Of a stretch of 64,000 nt of DNA, positions 24,654-33,643 are shown piece by piece; the first letter of the stretch is position 1; every line of letters starts with the position of its first letter. The stretch spans positions 1-64,000 of the forward strand of contig NZ_NMPZ01000001.1 in NCBI RefSeq assembly GCF_002224675.1, given 5' to 3'. The stretch is from Segatella copri (GTDB lineage: Bacteria; Bacteroidota; Bacteroidia; Bacteroidales; Bacteroidaceae). A program made the translations under genes and the position numbers. Below the pieces are notes generated by a model. The model was not told the DNA's origin. It ran no database searches and saw only the letters and a list, made by a program, of their open reading frames with translations.

Positions 24654-27600
24654 GCTCTCGCTTTTCTTCTTCACCACTTTCTTCTTCTTCACCACTTTCT
24701 TCTTTTTCTTGATTCCGAAGAGGTCGCGCCAGCCGTTGAAATCCTTTTTCATAATTAGACCGAGACCTTGCGTGTTGAGGCTGTTTCTGGTGAAATAGCG
24801 GTCGTTGGTCTGATTATACATACGCACGGCGAGATTGCCGTTCGGGAAGATGAGATAACGGAGATCGAAGTCGCCGATGAAACTCTGCGTGGCATTCGCG
24901 TTATCGCGATAGCCAAACTGACCATTGAACAGCAGGCGATTGTTGAGCAGCCTTCCGCTCAGGATTCCTTCGTACTCTGCATTGTTGAAGCCTTCATCGC
25001 CCGTAGAGATGTTGGCACCGAAATTCCAGTTGTTGCTCTTTACCACATTCGATAATACGGTGTTGAGCTGCTGCGAAATCGTTCCGCTCAGGAAACTCTG
25101 CATCGCCAGTGATGTCTGACTCTGCTGGTCGGCATCCTCGCTGCTCTGGTTGTTCTTGGTCTGCGCATAGAATCGTCCGATGGCGAGCAGATAGAGCACC
25201 TGCTGGTTCATCTCTTCCTGAGAATTGATGATTGAGTAGATCATCTGCTTGGCATCCGAGTTCACCGTTGGCAGGTCCATTGTGAAATCTACGCTCGGCG
25301 ATTGAGGGGTGCCCGTGATGTTCATCAGGCAATCTACTCGGATGTTGTTGCTGCTGAACGAACGGCCGATGCTCAGGTCGCTCAGCGGAACACCGTTCAC
25401 CGTATATTTCGCCTGCAGATTCAGTGGGGCATTGTATGGATTACCACCGAAGGCGATGGTTCCGCCCGGCATGAACTCGAAGTCTTTCTTGATTACATTC
25501 TGTATCGTGAGCTTATACACTCCGTGGTCCACCACATAGTTGCCGAACATGTCGAAGGATCCCTTGTTAAACCAGTTGGCTCTTAGTACGCCATTACCGT
25601 TCAGCGTGATGTAGTCGCCGCTCTGAGGGTCCATCATCAGCTTCAGCGTCAGGTTAGGAGTGGCATTCACCAGGAAGTTGATGCGCATGTCTGACGAGAA
25701 GTCGATGTCGTCGTCTGCATCTTTCTGCTGCTGCTTCAGACTGTCGGTCAGCTCCGGAGCGATGTCGTGCCAGTGGATGAAACTCTTGTCGCTGATGGCA
25801 TCGGGGCTCGCCACGTTATATACGAAGATGCTGCCAGGTCCCGGTTCTGCATCGATGTCGATGATGGTTTCGCCGCTCTTGCCGTGGATGCCCACCTCGC
25901 CGGTGGCATAGACGGTACCGTAGAAGGTGTTGTCGCCAAACTCATGGGTGTCGTAGCCCAGGAAGTTGTGCGCCTTCAGGGTGAGGTCGTAGCTCAGTCG
26001 GGTGAGGTGCTGGTGATGGATACCGCCGCTTACGAGTGCCATGTTGTGGTTGCGGTCGAAGATGGTATCATTGTTCAGCAGGATGTCATCCGGAATGGCG
26101 TGGGCGTGCAGGTTCTTGAAACTGTACTCGGTGCCCAGCTGCTTCATGTGCATCTTGCCGGTGGCGTAGAGGTCGCCCACCAGGTTGATGTCGCTCAGGT
26201 CGCCCACCAGATTCACCTTTCCTTTCGCTCTTGCCTGGATGTTGTCCATGAAACTGCCGCAGAAGCTCTCCATGAATTTCATGTTCGTGCCCTGCGCCTC
26301 GATGCCCAGGTCTATGTAGTTTCGCTTCGGCGATACATATCCGTCTATGAGCGTCTGGTGCTCCTCGCCCTCGTCTGCCACGGCGTTGATGTCAATCTGG
26401 CTCAGTTCCTTGTTGAAGTTTACGTTGGCATGAAGTATTCCCATCGGACCGTGTTCGAACTCGAAGTCCTTGATGTCGAGCTTGGCGTAGGCGTCAGGGT
26501 CATTGAAGATGCTCTTCACGATCGCCTTGCCTGAAGCCTTGCCTGAGAAATCCACCGAGTGGAAGTTCACGAGGTTCAGGATATACTCCACATCCACATC
26601 CTTCAGCTGCGCCACGATGGAGTCTTCCTTGTTCGGGGTGGCGAGTCCGTTCACCGCCACATGCTGGTCGCCGTGGCTTACCTCGAAGTTTTCTATCTCC
26701 AGGTGGTTCTTGCTGTAAGTGATGTCAGCCGGGTGCACCTTCCAAGGCTTTTCTCCGATATGGATGAGCGATGGCTTGATATCTACGTGGGCGGTAGATA
26801 CGTTGTCCGTATTCTTGTAGAACTGCGCCTCGGCATTCAGCGCCCCGTGGATAGGCAGGCTCTTGGAGTGGTTGTTGTAACCCAGTGATGCCATCAGGGT
26901 GTTGTCGGCTGCCGCTGCCTTCACGTGCAGGGTAGGGCTTGTGCTGCCCGCCGCTCCCGTCTTGATGCGCGCATCCACCTTCAGCGTATCGCCCTCGGTG
27001 TTCATCTGCAGGGCTCCGCCGCTGTACTCGCTGCCGTTGTAGCTGAAGGCAGGCAACTGTGCCGTGAGGTTTACCGAGCGGTCGAGGTCGGAGATGTTTC
27101 CGTCTATCACCACCGGCTGCTGAATGTCGAGCGGCACGCCCAGCATTCTCTGCAGTATTTCGGTAGAGGCTATTTCTGCCTCTATGCTGAAGTTGTTTCT
27201 TGCCTTGTCGCTGGTCTTGCCGATGCCAGGTAGGGTAGGCAGCTTGCTTGCCAGCATGTTGGTCATGGTCTGAACCAGGGTGCCGTAGTCGTACTGTCCC
27301 TTTACGTGGATGTTGGCGAATGGTGCTTCCAGGTCCAGATAGCTGTCTGCTCCCTGGTTCTTGGCGCTCACCCTGATGTCGTTCAGGGTGTAGGTGTTGT
27401 CTGCCATCTTCACGCCCAGTACGGTAGGTTGCAGATGCGCCAGGTTGAGCTGGGCTTCATACTGCTTCTTCGGGATGGAGTACTTGCCCGCCACCTGCAG
27501 GTTGATATTCGGGTCGGCGATGGACGCGAGTCCGTCGATGAGTCCCTTGTTGTAGCTGCCGTCCAGCCTGATGTTGCTGAATCGGTAGTTGTTGAAGTCG

Positions 27601-29051
27601 AACAGCGGAATCTCGCCCTTTGCCACAAGATGTTCCTTGGTGCCCTGTGCGGTGATGTGTGCGGCGATGATGCCCAGCTTGGCATTGTCGAGAATCTTGC
27701 CCAGGTTGATGCCCTTGGTATCCACCTTGGCGTAGAGCTGCTTGCCGTTCTGGTGGGCGTCTATCTCCACGTTTCCTGCGTCGGTGCGCAGTACGCCCTT
27801 GGTTCCTATCTGGCTCTTGCCTTTTCCGCTGATTACACCTTTATAATATATGTTGCCCAGCCGGAGCACCTCTTTCGGAATCTTCACTTTGCTGCCCAGG
27901 TTGGCGGCTATCTGCTCCACGCCCTCGTCAGAAACCTTCAGGGTCTCTATGTTGGCGAGCCAGTGCAGCTTTCGGTTCCAGTCGCTCGCCTTGGCATTCG
28001 CCTTGAGCAGGATGCTTCCGCTCTGGGTCTTGAAGTGGAGCTGGTGGATGCGTGCCGATGTACTGGTACCCGAGAAGTGGGTGTCGATGTAGAGGGCATC
28101 GTTCCATTTTCTGAGGATAGGAGCGAAGCAAGCCACATCCGACAGGGTGATGAGCGATGGCTTGATGCCGCCCTCAAACTGCAGCGTTTCGCTGATGATC
28201 TTTCCCTTCTCGTTTGTGCGGTAGGTGGCGATGAGGTCTTCCAGCAGCAGGTGGCTCTTCGGCAGTTCCAGCTCGAAGTCGCTCAGGCGCGCCTGATGCT
28301 TGTCTGCATTCACCTTGAATCGCAGATTCTTTACTTGAAGTCCTGATTTATCGGTGAAGGCTATCTTCTTGATGGATAGATGAATATCATTATCTGTGAG
28401 ATGATGCAAGGCGATGTGTGCCGAGAGATTGCTGATGCCGATGTGCTGAGATGAGAATACCCCCGCAGCCGATGCGATGTCGCGCTGGTTGTAGGCGATG
28501 GATCCGTGGCGGATGATGACGCTTCCGATGCGCAGGTCGAGTGGCTTGTGCTGGGTGGTATCCTTCGAGGCGAGCGAATCGAGCATGAACTGGATGTTCA
28601 TGTCGCTCTTGGCATTCTGCCTGTAGATGTTGGCTCTCAGCCCGAAGAGCTGTGCCGATGAAACCGAGATTTTTCCGTCTTTCAGCGGCAGCAGGTCAAC
28701 CTTTGCCGAGAGTCGTGAAGCATAGATCATGCTGTCGCCTTTCTGGTCGAGCATTCTCACATCATCGATGATGATTCGGTTGAAGAAACCCAGGTTGATT
28801 TTTCCCACGCTCACTTCTGTTCCGAATTTCTGGGCGAGGGCGGTGGCTATGGTAGAGCCGAGGAAGGTCTGTACTGGTGGCAGGTGCAACAGTACGATGA
28901 GTATCACATAAAGGGCGAAGATAGTCCAGATGATACAGCTGATGATATGTTTAAATCGTTTCAGAGTCTTATGATTTTTTATCGTTAATTTGCAATCTGT
29001 GTTTGTCAAAACACGCTTGCAATCTGAATCTGTATTGAAATTTAGGCACAA
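24612..29051 (-). CDS. tamB: TamB-like translocation/assembly module protein
   Basis: A 1479-residue AsmA/TamB-type protein with one N-terminal membrane anchor (about residues 36-55), thought to bridge inner and outer membrane for barrel assembly or phospholipid transport. A very long repetitive beta-strand region follows. The C-terminal DUF490 domain (about 1190-1440) contains GGTIAFGGNPYNAPLNLQAKYTV and NVVKSNNWNFGANIS. After a Lys/Val-rich stretch (KKKKVVKKKK), the final 13 residues (VRPINNGGFVIPQ) are encoded by repeat copy A. The ATG at 29051 lies at or upstream of the start expected from the promoter at 29049-29080; a TTG at codon 15 is a possible alternative. Confidence 0.88.
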   Translation of the reverse strand: MCLNFNTDSDCKRVLTNTDCKLTIKNHKTLKRFKHIISCIIWTIFALYVILIVLLHLPPVQTFLGSTIATALAQKFGTEVSVGKINLGFFNRIIIDDVRMLDQKGDSMIYASRLSAKVDLLPLKDGKISVSSAQLFGLRANIYRQNAKSDMNIQFMLDSLASKDTTQHKPLDLRIGSVIIRHGSIAYNQRDIASAAGVFSSQHIGISNLSAHIALHHLTDNDIHLSIKKIAFTDKSGLQVKNLRFKVNADKHQARLSDFELELPKSHLLLEDLIATYRTNEKGKIISETLQFEGGIKPSLITLSDVACFAPILRKWNDALYIDTHFSGTSTSARIHQLHFKTQSGSILLKANAKASDWNRKLHWLANIETLKVSDEGVEQIAANLGSKVKIPKEVLRLGNIYYKGVISGKGKSQIGTKGVLRTDAGNVEIDAHQNGKQLYAKVDTKGINLGKILDNAKLGIIAAHITAQGTKEHLVAKGEIPLFDFNNYRFSNIRLDGSYNKGLIDGLASIADPNINLQVAGKYSIPKKQYEAQLNLAHLQPTVLGVKMADNTYTLNDIRVSAKNQGADSYLDLEAPFANIHVKGQYDYGTLVQTMTNMLASKLPTLPGIGKTSDKARNNFSIEAEIASTEILQRMLGVPLDIQQPVVIDGNISDLDRSVNLTAQLPAFSYNGSEYSGGALQMNTEGDTLKVDARIKTGAAGSTSPTLHVKAAAADNTLMASLGYNNHSKSLPIHGALNAEAQFYKNTDNVSTAHVDIKPSLIHIGEKPWKVHPADITYSKNHLEIENFEVSHGDQHVAVNGLATPNKEDSIVAQLKDVDVEYILNLVNFHSVDFSGKASGKAIVKSIFNDPDAYAKLDIKDFEFEHGPMGILHANVNFNKELSQIDINAVADEGEEHQTLIDGYVSPKRNYIDLGIEAQGTNMKFMESFCGSFMDNIQARAKGKVNLVGDLSDINLVGDLYATGKMHMKQLGTEYSFKNLHAHAIPDDILLNNDTIFDRNHNMALVSGGIHHQHLTRLSYDLTLKAHNFLGYDTHEFGDNTFYGTVYATGEVGIHGKSGETIIDIDAEPGPGSIFVYNVASPDAISDKSFIHWHDIAPELTDSLKQQQKDADDDIDFSSDMRINFLVNATPNLTLKLMMDPQSGDYITLNGNGVLRANWFNKGSFDMFGNYVVDHGVYKLTIQNVIKKDFEFMPGGTIAFGGNPYNAPLNLQAKYTVNGVPLSDLSIGRSFSSNNIRVDCLMNITGTPQSPSVDFTMDLPTVNSDAKQMIYSIINSQEEMNQQVLYLLAIGRFYAQTKNNQSSEDADQQSQTSLAMQSFLSGTISQQLNTVLSNVVKSNNWNFGANISTGDEGFNNAEYEGILSGRLLNNRLLFNGQFGYRDNANATQSFIGDFDLRYLIFPNGNLAVRMYNQTNDRYFTRNSLNTQGLGLIMKKDFNGWRDLFGIKKKKKVVKKKKVVKKKSESVRPINNGGFVIPQ

Positions 29052-29080
29052 ATTTACTGCTTTTTTGTTACATTATCAAA
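29049..29080 (-). promoter_or_regulatory. Candidate promoter of tamB
   Basis: Minus-strand TAAATTTG (29049-29056) with TTTG at -33 (29077-29080), spacing 20 bp. It overlaps the annotated ATG, which argues for a later start or for a different real promoter. Confidence 0.55.
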
Positions 29081-29119
29081 TAATTTAGTGATTTTTCTTC
29101 CTCGTCTTACTTTTTTTGC

Positions 29120-29127
29120 TATTTTTG
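29120..29127 (+). promoter_or_regulatory. Candidate promoter of the nqr operon (-7 box)
   Basis: TATTTTTG, a full -7 consensus match, 72 bp ahead of nqrA. The -33 region is only T-rich. It is divergent from the tamB promoter. Confidence 0.6.
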
Positions 29128-29199
29128 CAGCATAATTTGAATGTTTTCACAAAATAAAACCAGAAAATCAGTTTTAAATATAATATTTTTAATGTAGTT

Positions 29200-30555
29200 A
29201 TGGCAAATGTAATTAAGTTACGTAAAGGCTTGGACATTAACCTTACGGGTAAGGCTTCCAAGGATGTAGCCATCCCTGTGGTACAGGCTAGCGAGTATGC
29301 ACTCGTACCTGCAGCCTTCGTGGGTGTTACTCCTAAGGTAGTAGTACGCGAGGGCGACCATGTCAATGCCGGAGATGCCTTGTTTGTGAACAAGGCTTGC
29401 CCAGAGGTGAAGTTTGCCTCACCAGTGAGCGGTCAGGTTACCGCCATTGAGCGAGGGGAGCGTCGCAAGGTGCTTTGCATCAAGGTGAAGGCAGACGCTG
29501 AGCAGACCTCTACGGATTTTGGTAAGAAAAACGTTGAGTCGTTGGATGGTGCAGCCGTGAAGCAGGCGTTGCTCGAGGCTGGATTGTTCGGTTACATCAA
29601 CCAGTTGCCTTATGCTGTATCCACCACACCGGATACCACTCCTAAGGCAATCTTCGTTTCTGCCCTCCGCGACATGCCGCTCGCTGCCGATTTCGAGGTA
29701 GAACTCGCTGGCAATGAGGAAGCTTTCCAGGCAGGTTTGACAGCCTTGAGCAAGATTGCGAAAACTTATCTTGGCGTTGGAGTTGAGCAGCACAGCAATG
29801 CGCTCGGCGAGGCTAAGAACGTGGAACTCAATGTGTTTGATGGTCCTTGTCCTGCTGGTAATGTAGGTGTACAGGTGAACAACATCGACCCTGTAAACAA
29901 GGGCGAAGTGGTTTGGACTGTAGATCCTGCATCGGTAATCTTCTTCGGTCGCCTCTTCCTTACAGGTAAGGTTGATCTCCACAAGAAGGTGGCTGTAGCT
30001 GGTAGCGAGATGAAGCAGACCGGTTACGCTAACGTGTTGGTAGGTACTCCATTGACAGCTTTCGTTGAAGCACAGCTGAAGGCTACCGCACACGTGCGCC
30101 TGATCAATGGCAACCCATTGACCGGTACCAAGACCACCATGGCAGATTACGTAGGTGGACACACCTCAGAAATCACTGCCATCCCAGAGGGTGACGACTG
30201 CGACGAGATGCTGGGCTGGATTCTTCCACGCACCAACCAGTTCTCTACCTCGCGTTCCTATCTCTCCTGGCTCTTTGGTAAGAAGAAGGAGTACAATCTC
30301 GATGCCCGCATCAAGGGTGGCGAGCGCCACATGATTATGAGCGGCGAGTACGACCAGGTTCTCCCTATGGACATCTTCGGTGAGTATCTCATCAAGGCAA
30401 TCATTGCAGGCGATATCGACAAGCAGGAGCAGCTCGGTATCTATGAGGTTAGTCCTGAGGACTTTGCGGTAGCTGAGTTCGTGGATAGCTCTAAGCTCGA
30501 ACTGCAGAAGATTGTACGTGAGGGCTTGAACACCCTGCGCAAGGAGAATGCTTAG
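29200..30555 (+). CDS. nqrA: Na+-translocating NADH:quinone reductase subunit A
   Basis: First subunit of the Na+-pumping NADH:quinone oxidoreductase, a peripheral cytoplasmic subunit associated with quinone binding. 451 residues, the expected length. It begins IKLRKGLDINLTGKA and contains FDGPCPAGNVGVQVNNIDPVNKGEVVWTV and IPEGDDCDEMLGW, which are typical of NqrA. It heads the compact operon nqrABCDEF, all six genes intact and in order, with gaps of 1-27 bp. Confidence 0.97.
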   Translation: MANVIKLRKGLDINLTGKASKDVAIPVVQASEYALVPAAFVGVTPKVVVREGDHVNAGDALFVNKACPEVKFASPVSGQVTAIERGERRKVLCIKVKADAEQTSTDFGKKNVESLDGAAVKQALLEAGLFGYINQLPYAVSTTPDTTPKAIFVSALRDMPLAADFEVELAGNEEAFQAGLTALSKIAKTYLGVGVEQHSNALGEAKNVELNVFDGPCPAGNVGVQVNNIDPVNKGEVVWTVDPASVIFFGRLFLTGKVDLHKKVAVAGSEMKQTGYANVLVGTPLTAFVEAQLKATAHVRLINGNPLTGTKTTMADYVGGHTSEITAIPEGDDCDEMLGWILPRTNQFSTSRSYLSWLFGKKKEYNLDARIKGGERHMIMSGEYDQVLPMDIFGEYLIKAIIAGDIDKQEQLGIYEVSPEDFAVAEFVDSSKLELQKIVREGLNTLRKENA

Positions 30556-30582
30556 TTTTTAGTACTGTTAATTATTAAAATA

Positions 30583-31740
30583 ATGAGTGCATTAAGAAAT
30601 TATCTCAATAAGATAAAGCCTAACTTCCAAGAGGGAGGTAAGCTGCATGCCTTCGAGAGCGTGTTTGACGGTTTTGAGAGCTTCCTGTACGTGCCAAATA
30701 CGACAGCGAAGAGCGGAGCCAGCATCCACGATTCAATCGACTCGAAGCGCATCATGAGCTTTGTGGTAATCGCCCTGATTCCTGCATTGCTCTTCGGTAT
30801 GTATAATGTGGGATACCAGAATTTCAAGGCTGCAGGTACACTGGATGCTGCCAGCTTCATCGAGGTCTTCGGCTTCGGATTCCTGGCTGTCCTCCCTAAG
30901 TTGCTGGTTAGCTACATCGTGGGTCTCGGCATCGAGTTTGCCTGGGCTCAGTGGAAGCACGAGGAAATCCAGGAGGGTTACCTCGTCAGCGGTATCATCA
31001 TCCCATTGATCATTCCTATCTCTACACCGCTGTGGATGCTCGCCCTGGCGTGCGCCTTCGCAGTCATCTTCTGCAAGGAGATTTTCGGTGGCACGGGTAT
31101 GAACATCTTCAATGTGGCTGTAGGTGCCCGTATGTTCCTCTTCTTCTCATATCCATTGGCTATGAGTGGTGATAAGGTCTGGGTGGCTAAGGATGCTATC
31201 TTCGGTCTGGGTAACACCCTGCCTGATGGCTTCACAGCTGCTACTCCTCTCGGTCAGCTGGCTCAGGGCAGCATGCCTTCAGCAAGTCTCTGCGACTCTA
31301 TCATCGGTTTCATTCCTGGCTGTATCGGTGAGACTTCAGTCATCGCCATCGCCATCGGTGCCATCATCCTTCTCTGGACAGGCATCGCATCTTGGAAGAC
31401 CATGGGCTCTGTATTTGCTGGCGGCATCGTGATGGCGCTTATCTTCCAGGCTCTCGGTATGACACCTATCGCTTGGTATGAGCACATCGTACTGGGTGGT
31501 TTCTGCTTCGGTGCCGTGTTCATGGCTACCGACCCTGTAACTTCAGCCCGTACAGAGAAAGGTAAGTACTTCTACGGATTCTTCATCGGTGCCATCGCCG
31601 TTATCGTACGTGTGATGAACCCAGGTTATCCAGAGGGTATGATGCTCGCTATCTTCTTCGGCAACATGTTTGCTCCACTCATCGACTACTGTGTAGTTCA
31701 GAGCAACATCTCTCGCCGTGCTAAACGTGCTATTAAATAA
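30583..31740 (+). CDS. nqrB: Na+-NQR subunit B
   Basis: Integral membrane subunit, 385 residues with about ten hydrophobic helices, carrying a covalent FMN on Thr and lying on the Na+ path. The FMN attachment segment is DGFTAATPLGQ; the last Thr of AATPL corresponds to the flavinylated Thr of the GATPL motif, with Ala where many homologs have Gly. IFGGTGMNIFNVAVGARMFLFFSYP and FMATDPVTSARTEKGKYFYGF are conserved. It starts 27 bp after nqrA. Confidence 0.96.
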   Translation: MSALRNYLNKIKPNFQEGGKLHAFESVFDGFESFLYVPNTTAKSGASIHDSIDSKRIMSFVVIALIPALLFGMYNVGYQNFKAAGTLDAASFIEVFGFGFLAVLPKLLVSYIVGLGIEFAWAQWKHEEIQEGYLVSGIIIPLIIPISTPLWMLALACAFAVIFCKEIFGGTGMNIFNVAVGARMFLFFSYPLAMSGDKVWVAKDAIFGLGNTLPDGFTAATPLGQLAQGSMPSASLCDSIIGFIPGCIGETSVIAIAIGAIILLWTGIASWKTMGSVFAGGIVMALIFQALGMTPIAWYEHIVLGGFCFGAVFMATDPVTSARTEKGKYFYGFFIGAIAVIVRVMNPGYPEGMMLAIFFGNMFAPLIDYCVVQSNISRRAKRAIK

Positions 31741-31758
31741 TGTAGGAGGAATGTAGAT

Positions 31759-32361
31759 ATGAAGACAAATTCAAATAGCTATACTATTATCTATTCGGTT
31801 ATCATCGTGGTAATCGTGGCATTCCTGCTCGCGTTCGTGTCTTCTTCGCTGAAGGCAACACAGGATGCCAACGTGGCTCTTGATACTCAGAAGCAGATTC
31901 TGAACTCCCTGAACCTGCGCGACCTTGACAACGCTACTGCGGCTGCCAAATATAAAGAGGTGGTGAAGGACGAGAAGGAGAAGGATGGCATGAAGTATTA
32001 CGAGTGCGAGATTGATGGTCAGAAGAAGACTGTTTACTCTGTAAAGGGTATGGGTCTCTGGGGCGGCATTTCAGGCTTCATCGCCGTTGATGCCGACAAC
32101 AACACCATCTATGGCGTATATTTCAACCACGAAGGCGAGACAGCCGGACTGGGTGCTGAAATCAAGGACAACCTGAAGTGGCAGCAGAAATTCCAGGGCA
32201 AGAAGATTCACAAGGATGGAGTAGAGGGCATCGCTCTGGGCGTTGAGAAAGACGCTCCTGCCGGCGACCCTAACAATGTGGATGCCGTTACCGGTGCTAC
32301 ATTGACATCCGACGGTGTGGATGCCATGCTCAAGGAAGGTCTTGCTAAATTCATTAAATAA
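31759..32361 (+). CDS. nqrC: Na+-NQR subunit C
   Basis: A 200-residue subunit with one N-terminal membrane helix (about residues 9-27) and a periplasm-facing FMN-binding domain. The covalent FMN site is the Thr of DAVTGATLTSDGV near residue 183. GLWGGISGFIAVDADNNTIYGVYFNHEGETAGLGAEI is the conserved core. It is shorter than proteobacterial NqrC. It lies 18 bp after nqrB and 12 bp before nqrD. Confidence 0.95.
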   Translation: MKTNSNSYTIIYSVIIVVIVAFLLAFVSSSLKATQDANVALDTQKQILNSLNLRDLDNATAAAKYKEVVKDEKEKDGMKYYECEIDGQKKTVYSVKGMGLWGGISGFIAVDADNNTIYGVYFNHEGETAGLGAEIKDNLKWQQKFQGKKIHKDGVEGIALGVEKDAPAGDPNNVDAVTGATLTSDGVDAMLKEGLAKFIK

Positions 32362-32373
32362 TTAAGCGAAATT

Positions 32374-33000
32374 ATGGCATTATTTAGTAAACAAAATAAG
32401 GAGGCATTCATCAAGCCACTGAACGGTGACAACCCTGTCCTCGTCCAGGTGCTTGGTATCTGTAGTGCCCTGGCTGTTACTTCTCAGTTGAAGCCAGCCA
32501 TTGTGATGGGACTTGCCGTTACTATCATCACGGCATTCTCTAACGTGATTATTTCCATCATCCGCAACACCATCCCTCAGCGCATCCGTATCATCGTTCA
32601 GCTGGTGGTAGTTGCTGCCCTGGTTACCATCGTGAGCCAGGTGCTGAAGGCTTTCGCCTACGACGTGAGCGTGCAGCTCTCAGTGTATGTGGGTTTGATC
32701 ATCACCAACTGTATCCTGATGGGTCGTCTGGAGGCGTTTGCCATGATGAACAAACCTTGGCCTTCATTCCTCGATGGTGTAGGTAATGGTTTGGGTTACG
32801 CCCTCATCCTCGTGATTGTGGGTGCTGTTCGTGAGTTCCTGGGCCGCGGCTCTTTGCTCGGTTTCCAGCTGATTCCAGAGGGAGCTTACGACTTTGGATA
32901 TGTTAACAACGGTATGATGACCATGCCAGCCATGGCATTGATTCTCGTTGGATGTGTAATCTGGGTACATCGTGCCTATATTTATAAGGAGGAGAAGTAA
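32374..33000 (+). CDS. nqrD: Na+-NQR subunit D
   Basis: A 208-residue polytopic membrane subunit, homologous to NqrE and RnfA/E, that helps form the Na+ channel and the membrane iron centre. Recognisable segments are PLNGDNPVLVQVLGICSALAVT, the Cys-containing VGLIITNCILMGRLEAFA, and DGVGNGLGYALILVIVGAVREFLGRGSLLGF. nqrE starts 1 bp after its stop. Confidence 0.96.
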   Translation: MALFSKQNKEAFIKPLNGDNPVLVQVLGICSALAVTSQLKPAIVMGLAVTIITAFSNVIISIIRNTIPQRIRIIVQLVVVAALVTIVSQVLKAFAYDVSVQLSVYVGLIITNCILMGRLEAFAMMNKPWPSFLDGVGNGLGYALILVIVGAVREFLGRGSLLGFQLIPEGAYDFGYVNNGMMTMPAMALILVGCVIWVHRAYIYKEEK

Positions 33001-33001
33001 G

Positions 33002-33625
33002 ATGGAGCACGCAATAAGTTTGTTTTTCCGTTCGATTTTCGTCGATAACATGATCTTCGCCTACTTCCTGGGTATGTGTTCATACTTGGCAGTATCCAAG
33101 AACGTGAAGACCTCTTTGGGCTTGGGCTTGGCAGTAACCTTCGTGTTGCTCATCACCGTGCCTGTAGATTACCTGTTGCAGACCAAGGTGCTCAGCGCCG
33201 ATGGCATTCTGGGTGTTGACCTCACTTACCTGAGCTTCATCCTCTTCATCGCCGTCATCGCCGGTATCGTGCAGCTGGTCGAGATGATTGTAGAGAAGTT
33301 CTCACCATCGCTCTATGCAGCCTTGGGTATCTTCCTGCCATTGATTGCCGTAAACTGTGCCATCATGGGTGCCTCTCTCTTCATGCAGCAGCGCATCCTG
33401 ATGGATCCTACCAATACTCAGGCTATCACCTCAGTATGGGATAGCATTGTATATGCAGTAGGTTCCGGTCTGGGTTGGACACTCGCCATCGTCCTGATGG
33501 GAGCCATCCGCGAGAAGATGCAGTATTGCGACGTGCCAAAGCCATTGCAGGGACTCGGCATCACATTTATCACAGTAGGCCTCATGGCAATGGCTATGCT
33601 TTGCTTCTCAGGCTTGAAAATCTAA
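33002..33625 (+). CDS. nqrE: Na+-NQR subunit E
   Basis: A 207-residue membrane subunit paired with NqrD. It has six hydrophobic helices, FAYFLGMCSYLAVSKNVKTSLGLG at the N-terminus and PLIAVNCAIMGASLFM near the middle. The two conserved cysteines are the ones that hold the intramembrane iron centre in the family. The start at 33002 is chosen over an upstream in-frame ATG because that one would overlap nqrD by 29 bp and add an uncharacteristic IFIRRRSK segment. Confidence 0.96.
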   Translation: MEHAISLFFRSIFVDNMIFAYFLGMCSYLAVSKNVKTSLGLGLAVTFVLLITVPVDYLLQTKVLSADGILGVDLTYLSFILFIAVIAGIVQLVEMIVEKFSPSLYAALGIFLPLIAVNCAIMGASLFMQQRILMDPTNTQAITSVWDSIVYAVGSGLGWTLAIVLMGAIREKMQYCDVPKPLQGLGITFITVGLMAMAMLCFSGLKI

Positions 33626-33643
33626 AATAGGAGGACTATAGAT

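Noticed and set aside
27306..28346. A 346-codon open frame antisense to tamB
   Set aside because: Its sequence is the mirror of repetitive TamB coding sequence, without recognisable motifs or a promoter.
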